DNA from: CAZAMT01 sp964486145
GTDB taxonomy: Bacteria > Bacteroidota > Bacteroidia > Bacteroidales > JAAAOM01
Reading direction: 5' to 3'
NCBI GenBank assembly: GCA_964486145.1
Contig: CAZAMT010000015.1
Coordinates: forward strand, 1-31,205
DNA length: 31,205 nucleotides
The notes below the pieces were generated by a model. That model had not been told where the DNA came from, searched no databases, and saw nothing but the letters and a program-made list of their open reading frames with translations. Of the stretch, positions 14,599 through 23,265 are shown piece after piece. Positions within the stretch are counted from its first letter, which is position 1, and every line of letters begins with the position of its first letter. The position numbers were made by a program, and so were the translations under genes.

Positions 14599-17500
14599 AT
14601 GAAAAAGATAAAAAAAGTTGTTGTACTGGGTTCAGGTGCATTAAAAATAGGGGAAGCAGGAGAATTTGATTATTCGGGTTCGCAAGCATTAAAAGCATTG
14701 CGCGAAGAAAATATTACTACGGTACTCATTAATCCAAACATTGCAACAGTTCAAACCTCAGAGGGTATTGCCGATAAAATATATTTTTTACCGGTAACTG
14801 CCTACTTTGTAGAAAAAGTGATTGAAAAAGAAAAACCGGAAGGTATACTGCTATCGTTTGGAGGACAGACTGCTTTAAACTGTGGTATTGAACTGTTTAA
14901 AAATGGTGCATTAAAAAAATACAATGTAGAGGTATTGGGGACGCCCGTTCAAGCCATTATGGATACCGAAGATCGCGATTTTTTCAAATCCCGGTTAAAT
15001 GAAATTAACGTCAAAACCATTGAAAGTGTTGCTGTTACAAATACAAAAGATGCACTTAAAGCAGCGGAAGAGATTGGGTATCCTATTATCGCGCGGGCTG
15101 CTTTTACATTGGGAGGCCAGGGTAGTGGTTTTTGTTATAATGAAAAAGAACTTTACGAACTTGCAGAAACATCGTTTACATATTCAAGCCAGATATTGAT
15201 AGAAAAATCTCTTAAAGGCTGGAAAGAAGTTGAGTATGAGGTAGTTCGGGATGTTTACGACAACTGCATTACCGTATGTAACATGGAAAACTTTGACCCA
15301 CTTGGTATTCATACCGGTGAAAGCATCGTTGTTGCACCATCGCAAACACTAACCAACACGGAATACCACAAATTACGGAGGTTGGCCATTAAAATCATCA
15401 GACACATTGGTATTATTGGCGAATGTAACATCCAGTACGCTCTCGATCCTTTCTCCGAAGATTACAGGGTTATTGAGGTAAATGCACGTCTTTCACGTTC
15501 CAGTGCACTTGCGTCCAAAGCTACTGGTTACCCACTTGCATTTGTGGCAGCAAAGCTGGCACTTGGATACGGCCTGCATGAACTTAAAAACTCCATTACC
15601 AAAACCACTCCCGCTTTTTTTGAACCAGCACTTGATTATATTGTCTGTAAAATTCCACGCTGGGATCTGAATAAATTCATCGGCGTTTCCAAGCAAATTG
15701 GCAGTAGTATGAAAAGTGTGGGCGAGGTAATGTCCATTGGAAAAACCTTTGAAGAAGCTATTCAAAAAGGAATCCGAATGATAGGCCAGGGCATGCATGG
15801 ATTTGTTGGCAACCGGAATCTTGATTTTGAGGATATTGAAAAAGAACTGGTCAATCCAACGGACATGCGGATTTTTGTTATTGCCGCTGCCTTTGAAAAG
15901 GGATATACCATTGATGATGTGCACAAACTCACCAAAATTGACCGGTGGTTTTTGCAGAAACTAAAAAACATCTTCGAACTTAAAAACATTCTCGAAAAAT
16001 ATGATAACCTCGATATATTGCCAGTTGATGACCTGCGACAAGCAAAAAAGTTTGGATTCTCTGATTTCCAGATTGCCCGCCATGTGTTTAAAAGTTTCAA
16101 TGAACACACCGAAGAAGGATTGCTTCAGGTAAGGGAATTTAGAAAAAAACACGGCATTATTCCAGCCGTAAAACAAATTGACACGCTCGCGGCAGAATAT
16201 CCTGCTCAAACCAATTATCTCTATCTCACCTACGGCGGTAATTTCAATGATATTGAATACGAGAACGATCACCAGTCAGTTGTGGTATTGGGTTCCGGAG
16301 CGTATCGAATTGGAAGCAGTGTTGAATTTGACTGGTGTGGTGTAAATGCTTTAAATACAATCAACAAAGAAGGATATCGCTCTGTAATGATCAACTACAA
16401 CCCCGAAACGGTGAGTACGGATTATGATGTTTGCGATCGACTTTATTTTGATGAGTTGTCTCTTGAGCGAGTTTTGGATATTATTGAACTTGAAACACCT
16501 AAAGGAGTCATCATTTCCACAGGTGGTCAGATACCGAACAATCTGTCCATGCGTTTATACAACCAGAATATCCCCATACTTGGTACATCTCCAAAATACA
16601 TTGATAATGCTGAAAACAGGCATAAATTTTCAATGCTTCTGGACAAGCTAAAAGTTGATCAACCGAAATGGAAAGAGCTAACGAGCATAGAGGAAATTAA
16701 GGAATTTATTTCAGAAGTTGATTTTCCTGTTCTCATCAGACCTTCTTACGTGTTGTCAGGCGCTGCCATGAATGTGGTGTCAAATGAAGAGGAACTGGAA
16801 CATTACCTTGAACTTGCAGCAAATGTTTCAAAGCAATATCCCGTGGTTGTTTCGGAGTTTATTCAGCAGGCTAAAGAAATTGAAATTGACGCAGTAGCAC
16901 GAAAAGGAGAACTGGTTGCTTATGCCATTTCAGAGCATGTTGAATTTGCCGGTGTACACTCTGGTGATGCTACCATTGTTTTTCCACCACAAAAAATCTA
17001 TTTTGAAACAGTACGCCGTATTAAAAAGATATCACGCCAAATTGCTGATGCATTGCAAATATCAGGCCCGTTCAACATGCAATTTCTGGCAAAAGACAAC
17101 GACATTAAAGTAATTGAATGTAACCTGAGGGCATCACGAAGTTTCCCATTTGTTTCTAAAGTTTTAAAGGTAAACCTCATTGATATTGCCACACGTGTTA
17201 TGCTTGATTTACCTGTAGAGCAACCAAATAAATCGGCATTTGATTTGGAATACATTGGTGTGAAGGCTCCCCAATTCTCGTTTTCAAGGTTACAAAAAGC
17301 CGATCCCATCCTTGGCGTTGACATGGCCTCCACAGGTGAGGTAGGATGTATTGGCGAGAATTATTATGAAGCCATATTAAAGTCCATGCTTTCGGTAGGT
17401 TATTCCATTCCTAAAAAGAATATTTTGCTCTCGACCGGCCCCATGCGATCGAAAGTGGAGCTTGTAAACAGTTGCAGGTTGCTTGCTGAAAAAGGATACA

Positions 17501-17823
17501 ACTTGTTTGCAACCAAAGGAACAGCGGAGTTTTTAAAATTAAACGGAGTTGAAGCTACGGTTTTGCACTGGCCGGATGAAGACGCCAAACCCAATACCCT
17601 TGAATACCTTCGAAATAAAATGATTGATTTGGTGGTTAATATCCCTAAAGACCTTACAAAGTCAGAGCTCAGCAACGACTATATGATTCGCCGTAGTGCA
17701 GTGGACTATAATATTCCATTGATAACCAACGCCAGACTTGCTTCTGCATTTCTTATTGCCGTTTGCAAACTAAGTATGGACGATATTTCCATCAAAAGCT
17801 GGGATGAATACAAAAATTACTAA
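14599..17823 (+). CDS. carB: Carbamoyl-phosphate synthase large subunit
   Basis: 1074-residue synthetase making carbamoyl phosphate from bicarbonate, ammonia (from CarA glutaminase) and two ATP, for arginine and pyrimidine synthesis. The frame is open from 14557, but the family N-terminus KKVVVLGSGALKIGEAGEFDYSG begins after the ATG at 14599, which also leaves room for the promoter. Two homologous ATP-grasp halves are evident: each opens with VVLGSGxxxIGxxxEFD (near residues 5 and 560), with VIEVNARLSRSSALASKATGYPLA in the first and VIECNLRASRSFPFVSKVL in the second. The C-terminal MGS-like allosteric domain (about 940-1074) starts with LLSTGPMRSKVELV. carA is not adjacent. Position opposite argR and its boxes suggests arginine control. 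Confidence 0.97.
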   Translation: MKKIKKVVVLGSGALKIGEAGEFDYSGSQALKALREENITTVLINPNIATVQTSEGIADKIYFLPVTAYFVEKVIEKEKPEGILLSFGGQTALNCGIELFKNGALKKYNVEVLGTPVQAIMDTEDRDFFKSRLNEINVKTIESVAVTNTKDALKAAEEIGYPIIARAAFTLGGQGSGFCYNEKELYELAETSFTYSSQILIEKSLKGWKEVEYEVVRDVYDNCITVCNMENFDPLGIHTGESIVVAPSQTLTNTEYHKLRRLAIKIIRHIGIIGECNIQYALDPFSEDYRVIEVNARLSRSSALASKATGYPLAFVAAKLALGYGLHELKNSITKTTPAFFEPALDYIVCKIPRWDLNKFIGVSKQIGSSMKSVGEVMSIGKTFEEAIQKGIRMIGQGMHGFVGNRNLDFEDIEKELVNPTDMRIFVIAAAFEKGYTIDDVHKLTKIDRWFLQKLKNIFELKNILEKYDNLDILPVDDLRQAKKFGFSDFQIARHVFKSFNEHTEEGLLQVREFRKKHGIIPAVKQIDTLAAEYPAQTNYLYLTYGGNFNDIEYENDHQSVVVLGSGAYRIGSSVEFDWCGVNALNTINKEGYRSVMINYNPETVSTDYDVCDRLYFDELSLERVLDIIELETPKGVIISTGGQIPNNLSMRLYNQNIPILGTSPKYIDNAENRHKFSMLLDKLKVDQPKWKELTSIEEIKEFISEVDFPVLIRPSYVLSGAAMNVVSNEEELEHYLELAANVSKQYPVVVSEFIQQAKEIEIDAVARKGELVAYAISEHVEFAGVHSGDATIVFPPQKIYFETVRRIKKISRQIADALQISGPFNMQFLAKDNDIKVIECNLRASRSFPFVSKVLKVNLIDIATRVMLDLPVEQPNKSAFDLEYIGVKAPQFSFSRLQKADPILGVDMASTGEVGCIGENYYEAILKSMLSVGYSIPKKNILLSTGPMRSKVELVNSCRLLAEKGYNLFATKGTAEFLKLNGVEATVLHWPDEDAKPNTLEYLRNKMIDLVVNIPKDLTKSELSNDYMIRRSAVDYNIPLITNARLASAFLIAVCKLSMDDISIKSWDEYKNY

Positions 17824-17835
17824 AATTTTCGCCGT

Positions 17836-18453
17836 ATGAGTTTTCAATGGCTTGATGTTGCCAAACGCCTTCAGTCTATCGCCCAGGCCGGATTAACATT
17901 TGCAGAGGGAAGGTACGATCGTGAACGATATGAGCAATTGCGTGATATTAGCATTGAAATTCTGGAAAATTTTTCTGATGGGGATGAAACCATCATCCGA
18001 AAATTATTTGCCGCTGAAACCGGATATCAAACTCCAAAAGTTGATGTACGGGGAGTGGTTTTCAGGGATAATAAAATCCTGATGGTTCGCGAATACGCTG
18101 ACAACCGGTGGGCACTTCCAGGTGGATGGTGTGAAGTTGGACTAACACCGAGGGAAAATGTGGAAAAAGAAGTGGAAGAAGAAGCGGGGTTGCTTGTTAA
18201 ATCTGAAAAAGTTCTTGCCATTTTTGATAAGAAATGTCACCCGCATCCTCCGGATATATATGCTGCGTATAAATTATTTATTCTCTGCACCGAAACAGGC
18301 GGTACACTGCAAACCGGCATCGAGACCCTTGATGTTGGATTTTTCGCAAAAAATAAACTGCCAGAACTATCAATCGACAGAAATACAGAATCACAAATAC
18401 TCCAAATGTTTAAATATTTGGAGGATCCGGGCCAGGAACTCATTTTCGATTGA
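17836..18453 (+). CDS. Nudix hydrolase with NUDIX_N-type N-terminal domain
   Basis: 205-residue cytoplasmic hydrolase of nucleoside-diphosphate-X compounds, probably ADP-ribose- or nucleotide-sugar-like. Residues 1-60 form the helical N-terminal domain found in YjhB-like members (WLDVAKRLQSIAQAGLTFAE). The Nudix box at 97-119 reads GWCEVGLTPRENVEKEVEEEAGL: the metal-binding EEAG core is intact, while canonical Arg is Lys and the isolated Glu is Leu. I recall such variants as usual in this subfamily, from memory. It begins 12 bases after the carB stop and is probably co-transcribed with it. Substrate is not predictable from sequence. Confidence 0.9.
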   Translation: MSFQWLDVAKRLQSIAQAGLTFAEGRYDRERYEQLRDISIEILENFSDGDETIIRKLFAAETGYQTPKVDVRGVVFRDNKILMVREYADNRWALPGGWCEVGLTPRENVEKEVEEEAGLLVKSEKVLAIFDKKCHPHPPDIYAAYKLFILCTETGGTLQTGIETLDVGFFAKNKLPELSIDRNTESQILQMFKYLEDPGQELIFD

Positions 18454-18520
18454 CAGAAATAATAGAACCGTAGCCATTGTATGGCCATTTGTTGCGCGAT
18501 GTGTGCCAAAAAAAATAAAA

Positions 18521-18545
18521 AAGCCGGAAAACAATGTTCCGGCTT
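18521..18545 (-). terminator. Intrinsic terminator downstream of tRNA-Asn
   Basis: Perfect 9-bp stem AAGCCGGAA (18521-18529) and TTCCGGCTT (18537-18545) with a 7-base loop. On the minus strand it is followed by a U-rich tract from 18520 downwards. It starts 3 bases after the tRNA 3' end, so it ends the tRNA transcript. It may also slow plus-strand transcription from carB-nudix, although the T-tract favours the minus direction. Confidence 0.85.
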
Positions 18546-18548
18546 AAG

Positions 18549-18622
18549 CTCCCCAGGCTGGACTCGAACCAGCGACCCTCTGATTAACAGTCAGATGCTC
18601 TAACCAACTGAGCTACTGAGGA
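18549..18622 (-). tRNA. tRNA-Asn (anticodon GTT)
   Basis: 74-base cloverleaf on the minus strand. The acceptor arm TCCTCAG pairs with CTGGGGA, with one G-U pair. The D-arm contains AGCTCAGTTGGTTAGAGC. The anticodon stem CTGAC flanks TGTTAAT with GTT complementary to 18586-18588. The T-arm contains GGTTCGAGTCC. The discriminator is G and the CCA end is not encoded. It stands alone with its own promoter and terminator. Confidence 0.97.
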
Positions 18623-18633
18623 AAATCGAGTTG

Positions 18634-18663
18634 CAAAAGTAATATAATCTTTAAAATATTCAA
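18634..18663 (-). promoter_or_regulatory. tRNA-Asn promoter (Bacteroidota type)
   Basis: On the minus strand, TTG (18663-18661), exactly 19 bases, then TACTTTTG (18641-18634). This is a full match to TTG-N19/21-TAnnTTTG. It places the transcription start a few bases ahead of the mature tRNA 5' end at 18622. The clearest promoter in the window, and good evidence for the phylum. Confidence 0.8.
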
Positions 18664-18761
18664 ATAATTCGTTGCCTTTTTTACAATTATCATTATCATG
18701 CTATCTAATGCTTTGTTTTTTAGATATATAGAACCTTTTTCAAACAATTTTCAACTATTTA

Positions 18762-18814
18762 AATTGGTTTACCGGGATAAAATCAGATTTTTTAGCTATT
18801 TTTTGAAACCAATT
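18762..18814. other. Long-looped inverted repeat ahead of the PfkB kinase
   Basis: AATTGGTTT (18762-18770) and AAACCAATT (18806-18814) are perfect complements separated by 35 bases. The rest of the 285-base region between the tRNA and the kinase (18623-18907) is very AT-rich, and I see no gene in it beyond the tRNA promoter. It may be part of the kinase 5' leader or a chance AT-rich palindrome. Confidence 0.3.
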
Positions 18815-18907
18815 AAACTTAAATATGTTAAAGTGCATTGAAAATAATCATCAGAGGTTTACTAATTGTTTATGAATTAATAAGGCTAAAAATTATAAGT
18901 TTAGGTA

Positions 18908-19888
18908 ATGAAAAAAGTTTTAGGTTTAGGTAACGCACTCGTTGATATACTAATTAAAATTAATAATGAGAATGCATTGGCCCAGTTTGACCTGCCGAAA
19001 GGCAGCATGCAGTTGGTTAACAATGAGTTTTCATCGCTCATTTTAAATAAAACAAAAGACCTTCAGCAACATTTTAATTCCGGAGGTAGTGCTGCAAACA
19101 CGATTCACGGATTAGCAAAACTTGGTATTGAAACCGGATATATTGGAAAAATTGGCGATGATGAGTATGGGAGGTACTTTGAGGACGATTTATCAAAAAA
19201 CAACATTAGCCCGCATGTTATTAAAGGTACATCAAAAACAGGAAAAGCCATCGGACTTATTACACCTGATTCGGAAAGAACGTTTGCAACTTTTCTAGGT
19301 GCAGCTATTGAATTAACGGAAAAGGATATTACCGAAGCCGTTTTCGCGCAGTACGATTTTTTTCATGTTGAAGGATATTTGGTTCAAAACCACAGGTTAA
19401 TTGAAAATGCACTCAAATTAGCCCGACAACTGGATATGGTCGTTTCTATTGACCTGGCAAGCTATAACATCGTTGAGGATAATGTCGCGTTTATCCGCCG
19501 TTTAATAACCAATTATGTTGACATTGTTTTTGCCAATGAAGACGAGGCCGTTGCATTTACTGAGAAGGATCCGGAGGAGGCAGCAACAGAGATTTCAAGC
19601 ATTTGTGAACTCGCTGTAGTAAAACTTGGGAAAAAAGGCTCCATTGTTCAGCAGGGTTCTGCTGTTTATAATATTGATCCGGTTATAGTTGATGCATTGG
19701 ATACAACAGGTGCAGGCGATTTATACGCTTCGGGTTTTTTATATGGTCTTATACATGATTTATCCATTGAAGAAAGCGGTAAAATTGCCTCTACATTAGC
19801 AAGTAAAGTGATTGAGGATTTTGGAGCAAAAATAACCGAAAACGGATGGAAAACCATCAGCCGGCAACTCGAAACCAGTTTAAAATAA
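18908..19888 (+). CDS. PfkB-family kinase, adenosine-kinase-like
   Basis: 326-residue ribokinase-fold small-molecule kinase. The N-terminal signature GGSAANTIHGLAKLG (about 58-72) and the C-terminal DTTGAGDLYASGFLYG (about 263-278, with the catalytic Asp of GAGD) are both intact. The N-terminus KVLGLGNALVDIL and the FxQYDFFHVEGYL segment resemble bacterial adenosine/fructose-type PfkB proteins common in Bacteroidota. Adenosine kinase is the usual annotation, but sugar kinases share all visible motifs. Its last 9 bases overlap the end of the convergent deoxynucleoside kinase gene, an association consistent with nucleoside salvage. Confidence 0.88.
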   Translation: MKKVLGLGNALVDILIKINNENALAQFDLPKGSMQLVNNEFSSLILNKTKDLQQHFNSGGSAANTIHGLAKLGIETGYIGKIGDDEYGRYFEDDLSKNNISPHVIKGTSKTGKAIGLITPDSERTFATFLGAAIELTEKDITEAVFAQYDFFHVEGYLVQNHRLIENALKLARQLDMVVSIDLASYNIVEDNVAFIRRLITNYVDIVFANEDEAVAFTEKDPEEAATEISSICELAVVKLGKKGSIVQQGSAVYNIDPVIVDALDTTGAGDLYASGFLYGLIHDLSIEESGKIASTLASKVIEDFGAKITENGWKTISRQLETSLK

Positions 19889-20494
19889 CCCGTGCAACTG
19901 AGCATTGATCCGATCAATAACGGTACTTAAATCCTCTGCTCTGTCGATAAAATTGTAATTATCCACATCGATGACCAGCAATTTCCCCAGTTTATAGGTT
20001 TCAACCCACGCTTCATAGCGCTCATTTAATCTTTTTAAGTAATCAAGGCGGATGCTGTTTTCATATTTTCGTCCTCTATTCTGAATCTGATTCACCAGTG
20101 TAGGAATGGAAGCCCTCAGATAGACGAGTAAATCAGGTGGTTGTATCAGTGAATTCAGCAGGTTAAACATCGTGAAATAATTTTCAAAATCCCTTGTTGA
20201 CATCAATCCCATGGAATGAAGGTTGGGCGCAAATATATAAGCATCTTCATAAATGGTCCGATCCTGAATGATATCCTTACCGGATTTTCGAATCTCAAGC
20301 ATCTGATTGAACCGGGTATTCAAAAAATATATTTGCAAATTGAATGACCACCGCTGCATGTCCTCATAAAAATCGTTAATGTATGGATTATCGTCTGCAT
20401 CTTCGTAATGGGGTTCCCATTTAAATTGTTTTGCCAACAATCCCGTTAACGTAGATTTTCCTGATCCGATATTACCAGCAATAGCAATGTGCAT
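19880..20494 (-). CDS. Deoxynucleoside kinase
   Basis: 204-residue dNK-family kinase phosphorylating deoxynucleosides for salvage. P-loop GNIGSGKST is at residues 7-15, the DRT-type motif IQDRTIYEDAYIFA near 76-89 (catalytic and sugar-contact residues), and the LID region with arginines RGRKYENSIRLDYLKRLNERYEAW near 139-162. Length fits bacterial deoxyadenosine/deoxyguanosine kinases; specificity is not readable by eye. It starts 43 bases after the GH3-family gene on the same strand and overlaps the convergent PfkB kinase by 9 bases at the stop codons. Confidence 0.92.
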   Translation of the reverse strand: MHIAIAGNIGSGKSTLTGLLAKQFKWEPHYEDADDNPYINDFYEDMQRWSFNLQIYFLNTRFNQMLEIRKSGKDIIQDRTIYEDAYIFAPNLHSMGLMSTRDFENYFTMFNLLNSLIQPPDLLVYLRASIPTLVNQIQNRGRKYENSIRLDYLKRLNERYEAWVETYKLGKLLVIDVDNYNFIDRAEDLSTVIDRINAQLHGLF

Positions 20495-20537
20495 TATTAA
20501 AATTGTTTATTTGAATTATCAAGATACTAAAATTTAG

Positions 20538-22055
20538 CTATAAACCATCATTAATTTTTAATACTTCCTCAACGTATTTTCTGTTATTTGATAACCTTGG
20601 AATTTTATTCTGCCCCCCAAGTTTACCTTTTTTATTGAGCCATTCGTAAAATGTGCCTTTTTTCATCATTCTTACCGTAGGTTTTGCGAGAGTAATATTC
20701 TTGTATCTTTTGGCTTCATAGTCAGAATTTGAGGCCATTAACGCGTTGTCAAGCAGTGTTACAAAATATTCAAAGTCAGTTGGAGGATTTGAAAATTCGA
20801 TGAGCCATTCATGGGAACCTTTCTGATTGTCATCAAAGAAGATAGGACCTGCTGTATAATCGGAAATTTCAGCTTTGGTTTTGTCGCAGGCAATCTTCAA
20901 TGCCTTTTCAGCATTTTCAATGATGATCTCTTCACCAAACGCGTTGATAAAATGCTTTGTGCGACCTGTAATTTTAATTTTATGCGGGTACAACGAAGTA
21001 AACATTACCGTATCTCCAATCAAATAACGCCATAAGCCGGTATTGGTTGATATTACAATTGCATAATTAACCCCCTTTTGCACCTCTCCAATGGTAAGTA
21101 CCGGTGGATTTGGATCATGAAACCGATCCATTGGAATAAATTCGTAAAAAACACCCAAATCAAGCATTAAAAGCATGTCATTTGTATTCGGATCATCCTG
21201 GATAGCAAAAAATCCCTCAGATGCATTGTAAGTTTCAAGATAATTCATTTGTGCAGAAGGTATCAGTTTCTGAAACTGCTTGCGATACGGAGCAAAACTT
21301 ACACCTCCATGAGTAAAAAGCTCGAGATTCGGCCAAATTTCCAGTAAATTCTTTTTACCGGTTATTTCCAGGAGATGATTGATCATCACCAGGTTCCATG
21401 ATGGAACGCCAGCAATGTTTGTTACATTTTCCCTGATGGTTTCTTTGGCAATACGTTCCAGTTTTTCCTCCCATTTATCCAGCAGAGCCACTTCGGTACT
21501 CGGCGTCCGTATGAAATCGACCCAAAAAGGGAGGTTTTCAATCAGGATTGCAGATAAATCACCAAAATATGCCTGATTACTAAAATTGTCAATCTGATGG
21601 CTTCCACCAAGTGTGAGGCCTTTTCCTTTAAAAATTTTTGTTTGCGGATTATTGTTGGTATAAATTGCTAGGATATCTTTACCCCCGCGAAAGTGGCATT
21701 CTTCCAATGCATCCCTGCTAACGGGAATGAATTTACTTTTATCGCTTGTGGTTCCGGAAGATTTCGCAAACCATTTGATTTCGCCCGGCCACAACAGATT
21801 CTGCTCTCCTTTGCGCAACCGATAAATGTATTCTTTAACGCCATCATAATCCTGGATTGGCACTCTATCCTGAAACTCCTTCGTGCCGGATATTTCAGCG
21901 TATTTATATTTTCTGCCCCACTCTGTGTCCCTTGCTTTATTGATCAATTTGTAAAAAGTTTCTCCCTGTATATCCACAGGGTATTTTTTGATTAATTCAA
22001 TTTGATGAACCCTTTTGATGTTTAACCAGTTGAGAATTGATGGAATTAAAGGCAT
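20538..22055 (-). CDS. GH3-family acyl-adenylate/amino-acid ligase-like protein
   Basis: 505-residue member of the GH3 (auxin-responsive promoter) family within the adenylate-forming superfamily. All three nucleotide motifs are visible: SSGTTSDKSK (about 95-104; canonical Gly replaced by Asp), TYNASEGFF (about 275-283) and LWRYLIGDT (about 339-347). Plant homologues conjugate amino acids to jasmonate or auxin. The bacterial substrate is unknown to me, so only adenylation chemistry is inferred. The protein is soluble, without signal peptide or membrane segment. It follows queA by 94 bases and precedes the deoxynucleoside kinase on the same strand. Confidence 0.9.
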   Translation of the reverse strand: MPLIPSILNWLNIKRVHQIELIKKYPVDIQGETFYKLINKARDTEWGRKYKYAEISGTKEFQDRVPIQDYDGVKEYIYRLRKGEQNLLWPGEIKWFAKSSGTTSDKSKFIPVSRDALEECHFRGGKDILAIYTNNNPQTKIFKGKGLTLGGSHQIDNFSNQAYFGDLSAILIENLPFWVDFIRTPSTEVALLDKWEEKLERIAKETIRENVTNIAGVPSWNLVMINHLLEITGKKNLLEIWPNLELFTHGGVSFAPYRKQFQKLIPSAQMNYLETYNASEGFFAIQDDPNTNDMLLMLDLGVFYEFIPMDRFHDPNPPVLTIGEVQKGVNYAIVISTNTGLWRYLIGDTVMFTSLYPHKIKITGRTKHFINAFGEEIIIENAEKALKIACDKTKAEISDYTAGPIFFDDNQKGSHEWLIEFSNPPTDFEYFVTLLDNALMASNSDYEAKRYKNITLAKPTVRMMKKGTFYEWLNKKGKLGGQNKIPRLSNNRKYVEEVLKINDGL

Positions 22056-22149
22056 ATTTATATACTGAATTATGAAAGTAAGGGGGTAAAAATACGATAA
22101 AAAGTAGTCAAATGCTTTTCTGAAAAAAATCTGTCAACAAGCAATTTGT

Positions 22150-23199
22150 TTAAATGATCAGCATAGCATCACCATATGTACCAAATCTGTATTTTTCCTT
22201 AATCGCAATTTTGTATGCCTGGAATAACAGATCATAACCTGCAAATGCTGAAACCATCATCAATAGTGTTGACAGTGGAAGGTGAAAATTGGATATCATT
22301 GTTGTTGGTACACTAAACTCGTAAGGCGGAAATATAAATTTATTTGTCCAGCCATCAAAAGGTTTCAGGTATCCATCCGTAGAAACTGAGCTTTCGAGAG
22401 TCCGAAGAACTGTAGTACCCACGGCACAAATGTTTTTACTGGCTTCCCTTGCATTATTCACGATGTTAACGGCTTTATCATCGATAATGATCCTTTCGGA
22501 ATCCATTTTATGTTTGGTAAGGTCTTCAACGTCTACAGTTCTGAAATTACCCAAACCAACGTGAAGAGTAATTTCCGCGAAATCAACGCCCTTAATTTCC
22601 AATCTTTTAAGAAGCTCGCGACTAAAATGTAGTCCGGCTGTTGGGGCAGCAACTGCACCTTCATGCTTTGCAAAAATGGTTTGATATCTTTCTTTGTCTT
22701 CAGGCAAAACATCTCGATTTATGAACTTTGGAAGAGGAGTTTCTCCCATATCATAAAGGGTTTTTTTGAAATCATCGTAATCTCCTTCAAATAAAAACCT
22801 CAGGGTCCTTCCGCGGGATGTTGTATTGTCAATTACTTCAGCTACCAATGAATCATTCTCACCAAAATACAATTTATTTCCTATTCTGATTTTCCTGGCG
22901 GGATCAACCAATACATCCCACAGCCTTTGTTCTTTATTTAATTCTCTAAGCAGAAAAACTTCAATTTGAGCACCTGTTTTTTCTTTTTTGCCATAAAGCC
23001 TTGCAGGAAAAACTTTGGTATTATTAAAAACCATTACATCACTGTCATCGAAGTAATTAAGAACTTCTTTAAAAATTTTATGTTCAATTTTTCCATTTTT
23101 CCTGTTCACCACCATTAAGCGGGATTCATCACGATTCGCAGCCGGAAATTTCGCTATCAACTCTTCTGGCAAATTGTACCTATACTGGGATAATTTCAT
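22150..23199 (-). CDS. queA: S-adenosylmethionine:tRNA ribosyltransferase-isomerase
   Basis: 349-residue enzyme transferring and isomerising the ribosyl group of AdoMet onto 7-aminomethyl-7-deazaguanine in tRNA, giving epoxyqueuosine. Start at the ATG at 23199 (MKLSQYRYNLPEELIAKFP) matches the family N-terminus, and GGAG lies just ahead. An upstream ATG at 23211 would add four residues. Conserved blocks seen: DVLVDPARKIRIG, GAVAAPTAGLHFSRELL, TLHVGLGNFRTV, and the C-terminal YRFGTYGDAMLI. It is the last of the ftsX-DUF3098-uppP-truB-queA series, a usual order in Bacteroidota. Confidence 0.95.
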   Translation of the reverse strand: MKLSQYRYNLPEELIAKFPAANRDESRLMVVNRKNGKIEHKIFKEVLNYFDDSDVMVFNNTKVFPARLYGKKEKTGAQIEVFLLRELNKEQRLWDVLVDPARKIRIGNKLYFGENDSLVAEVIDNTTSRGRTLRFLFEGDYDDFKKTLYDMGETPLPKFINRDVLPEDKERYQTIFAKHEGAVAAPTAGLHFSRELLKRLEIKGVDFAEITLHVGLGNFRTVDVEDLTKHKMDSERIIIDDKAVNIVNNAREASKNICAVGTTVLRTLESSVSTDGYLKPFDGWTNKFIFPPYEFSVPTTMISNFHLPLSTLLMMVSAFAGYDLLFQAYKIAIKEKYRFGTYGDAMLII

Positions 23200-23265
23200 A
23201 TCTCCGTTCAATCATTTATAATAGTTTAACAATAGGGTCGCTTATACGTAAATATTTACAATTTG

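Noticed and set aside
15493..16272. Overlapping minus-strand frames (143, 115 and 103 codons) opposite carB.
   Set aside because: All are antisense to conserved carB sequence, with skewed composition and no motifs.
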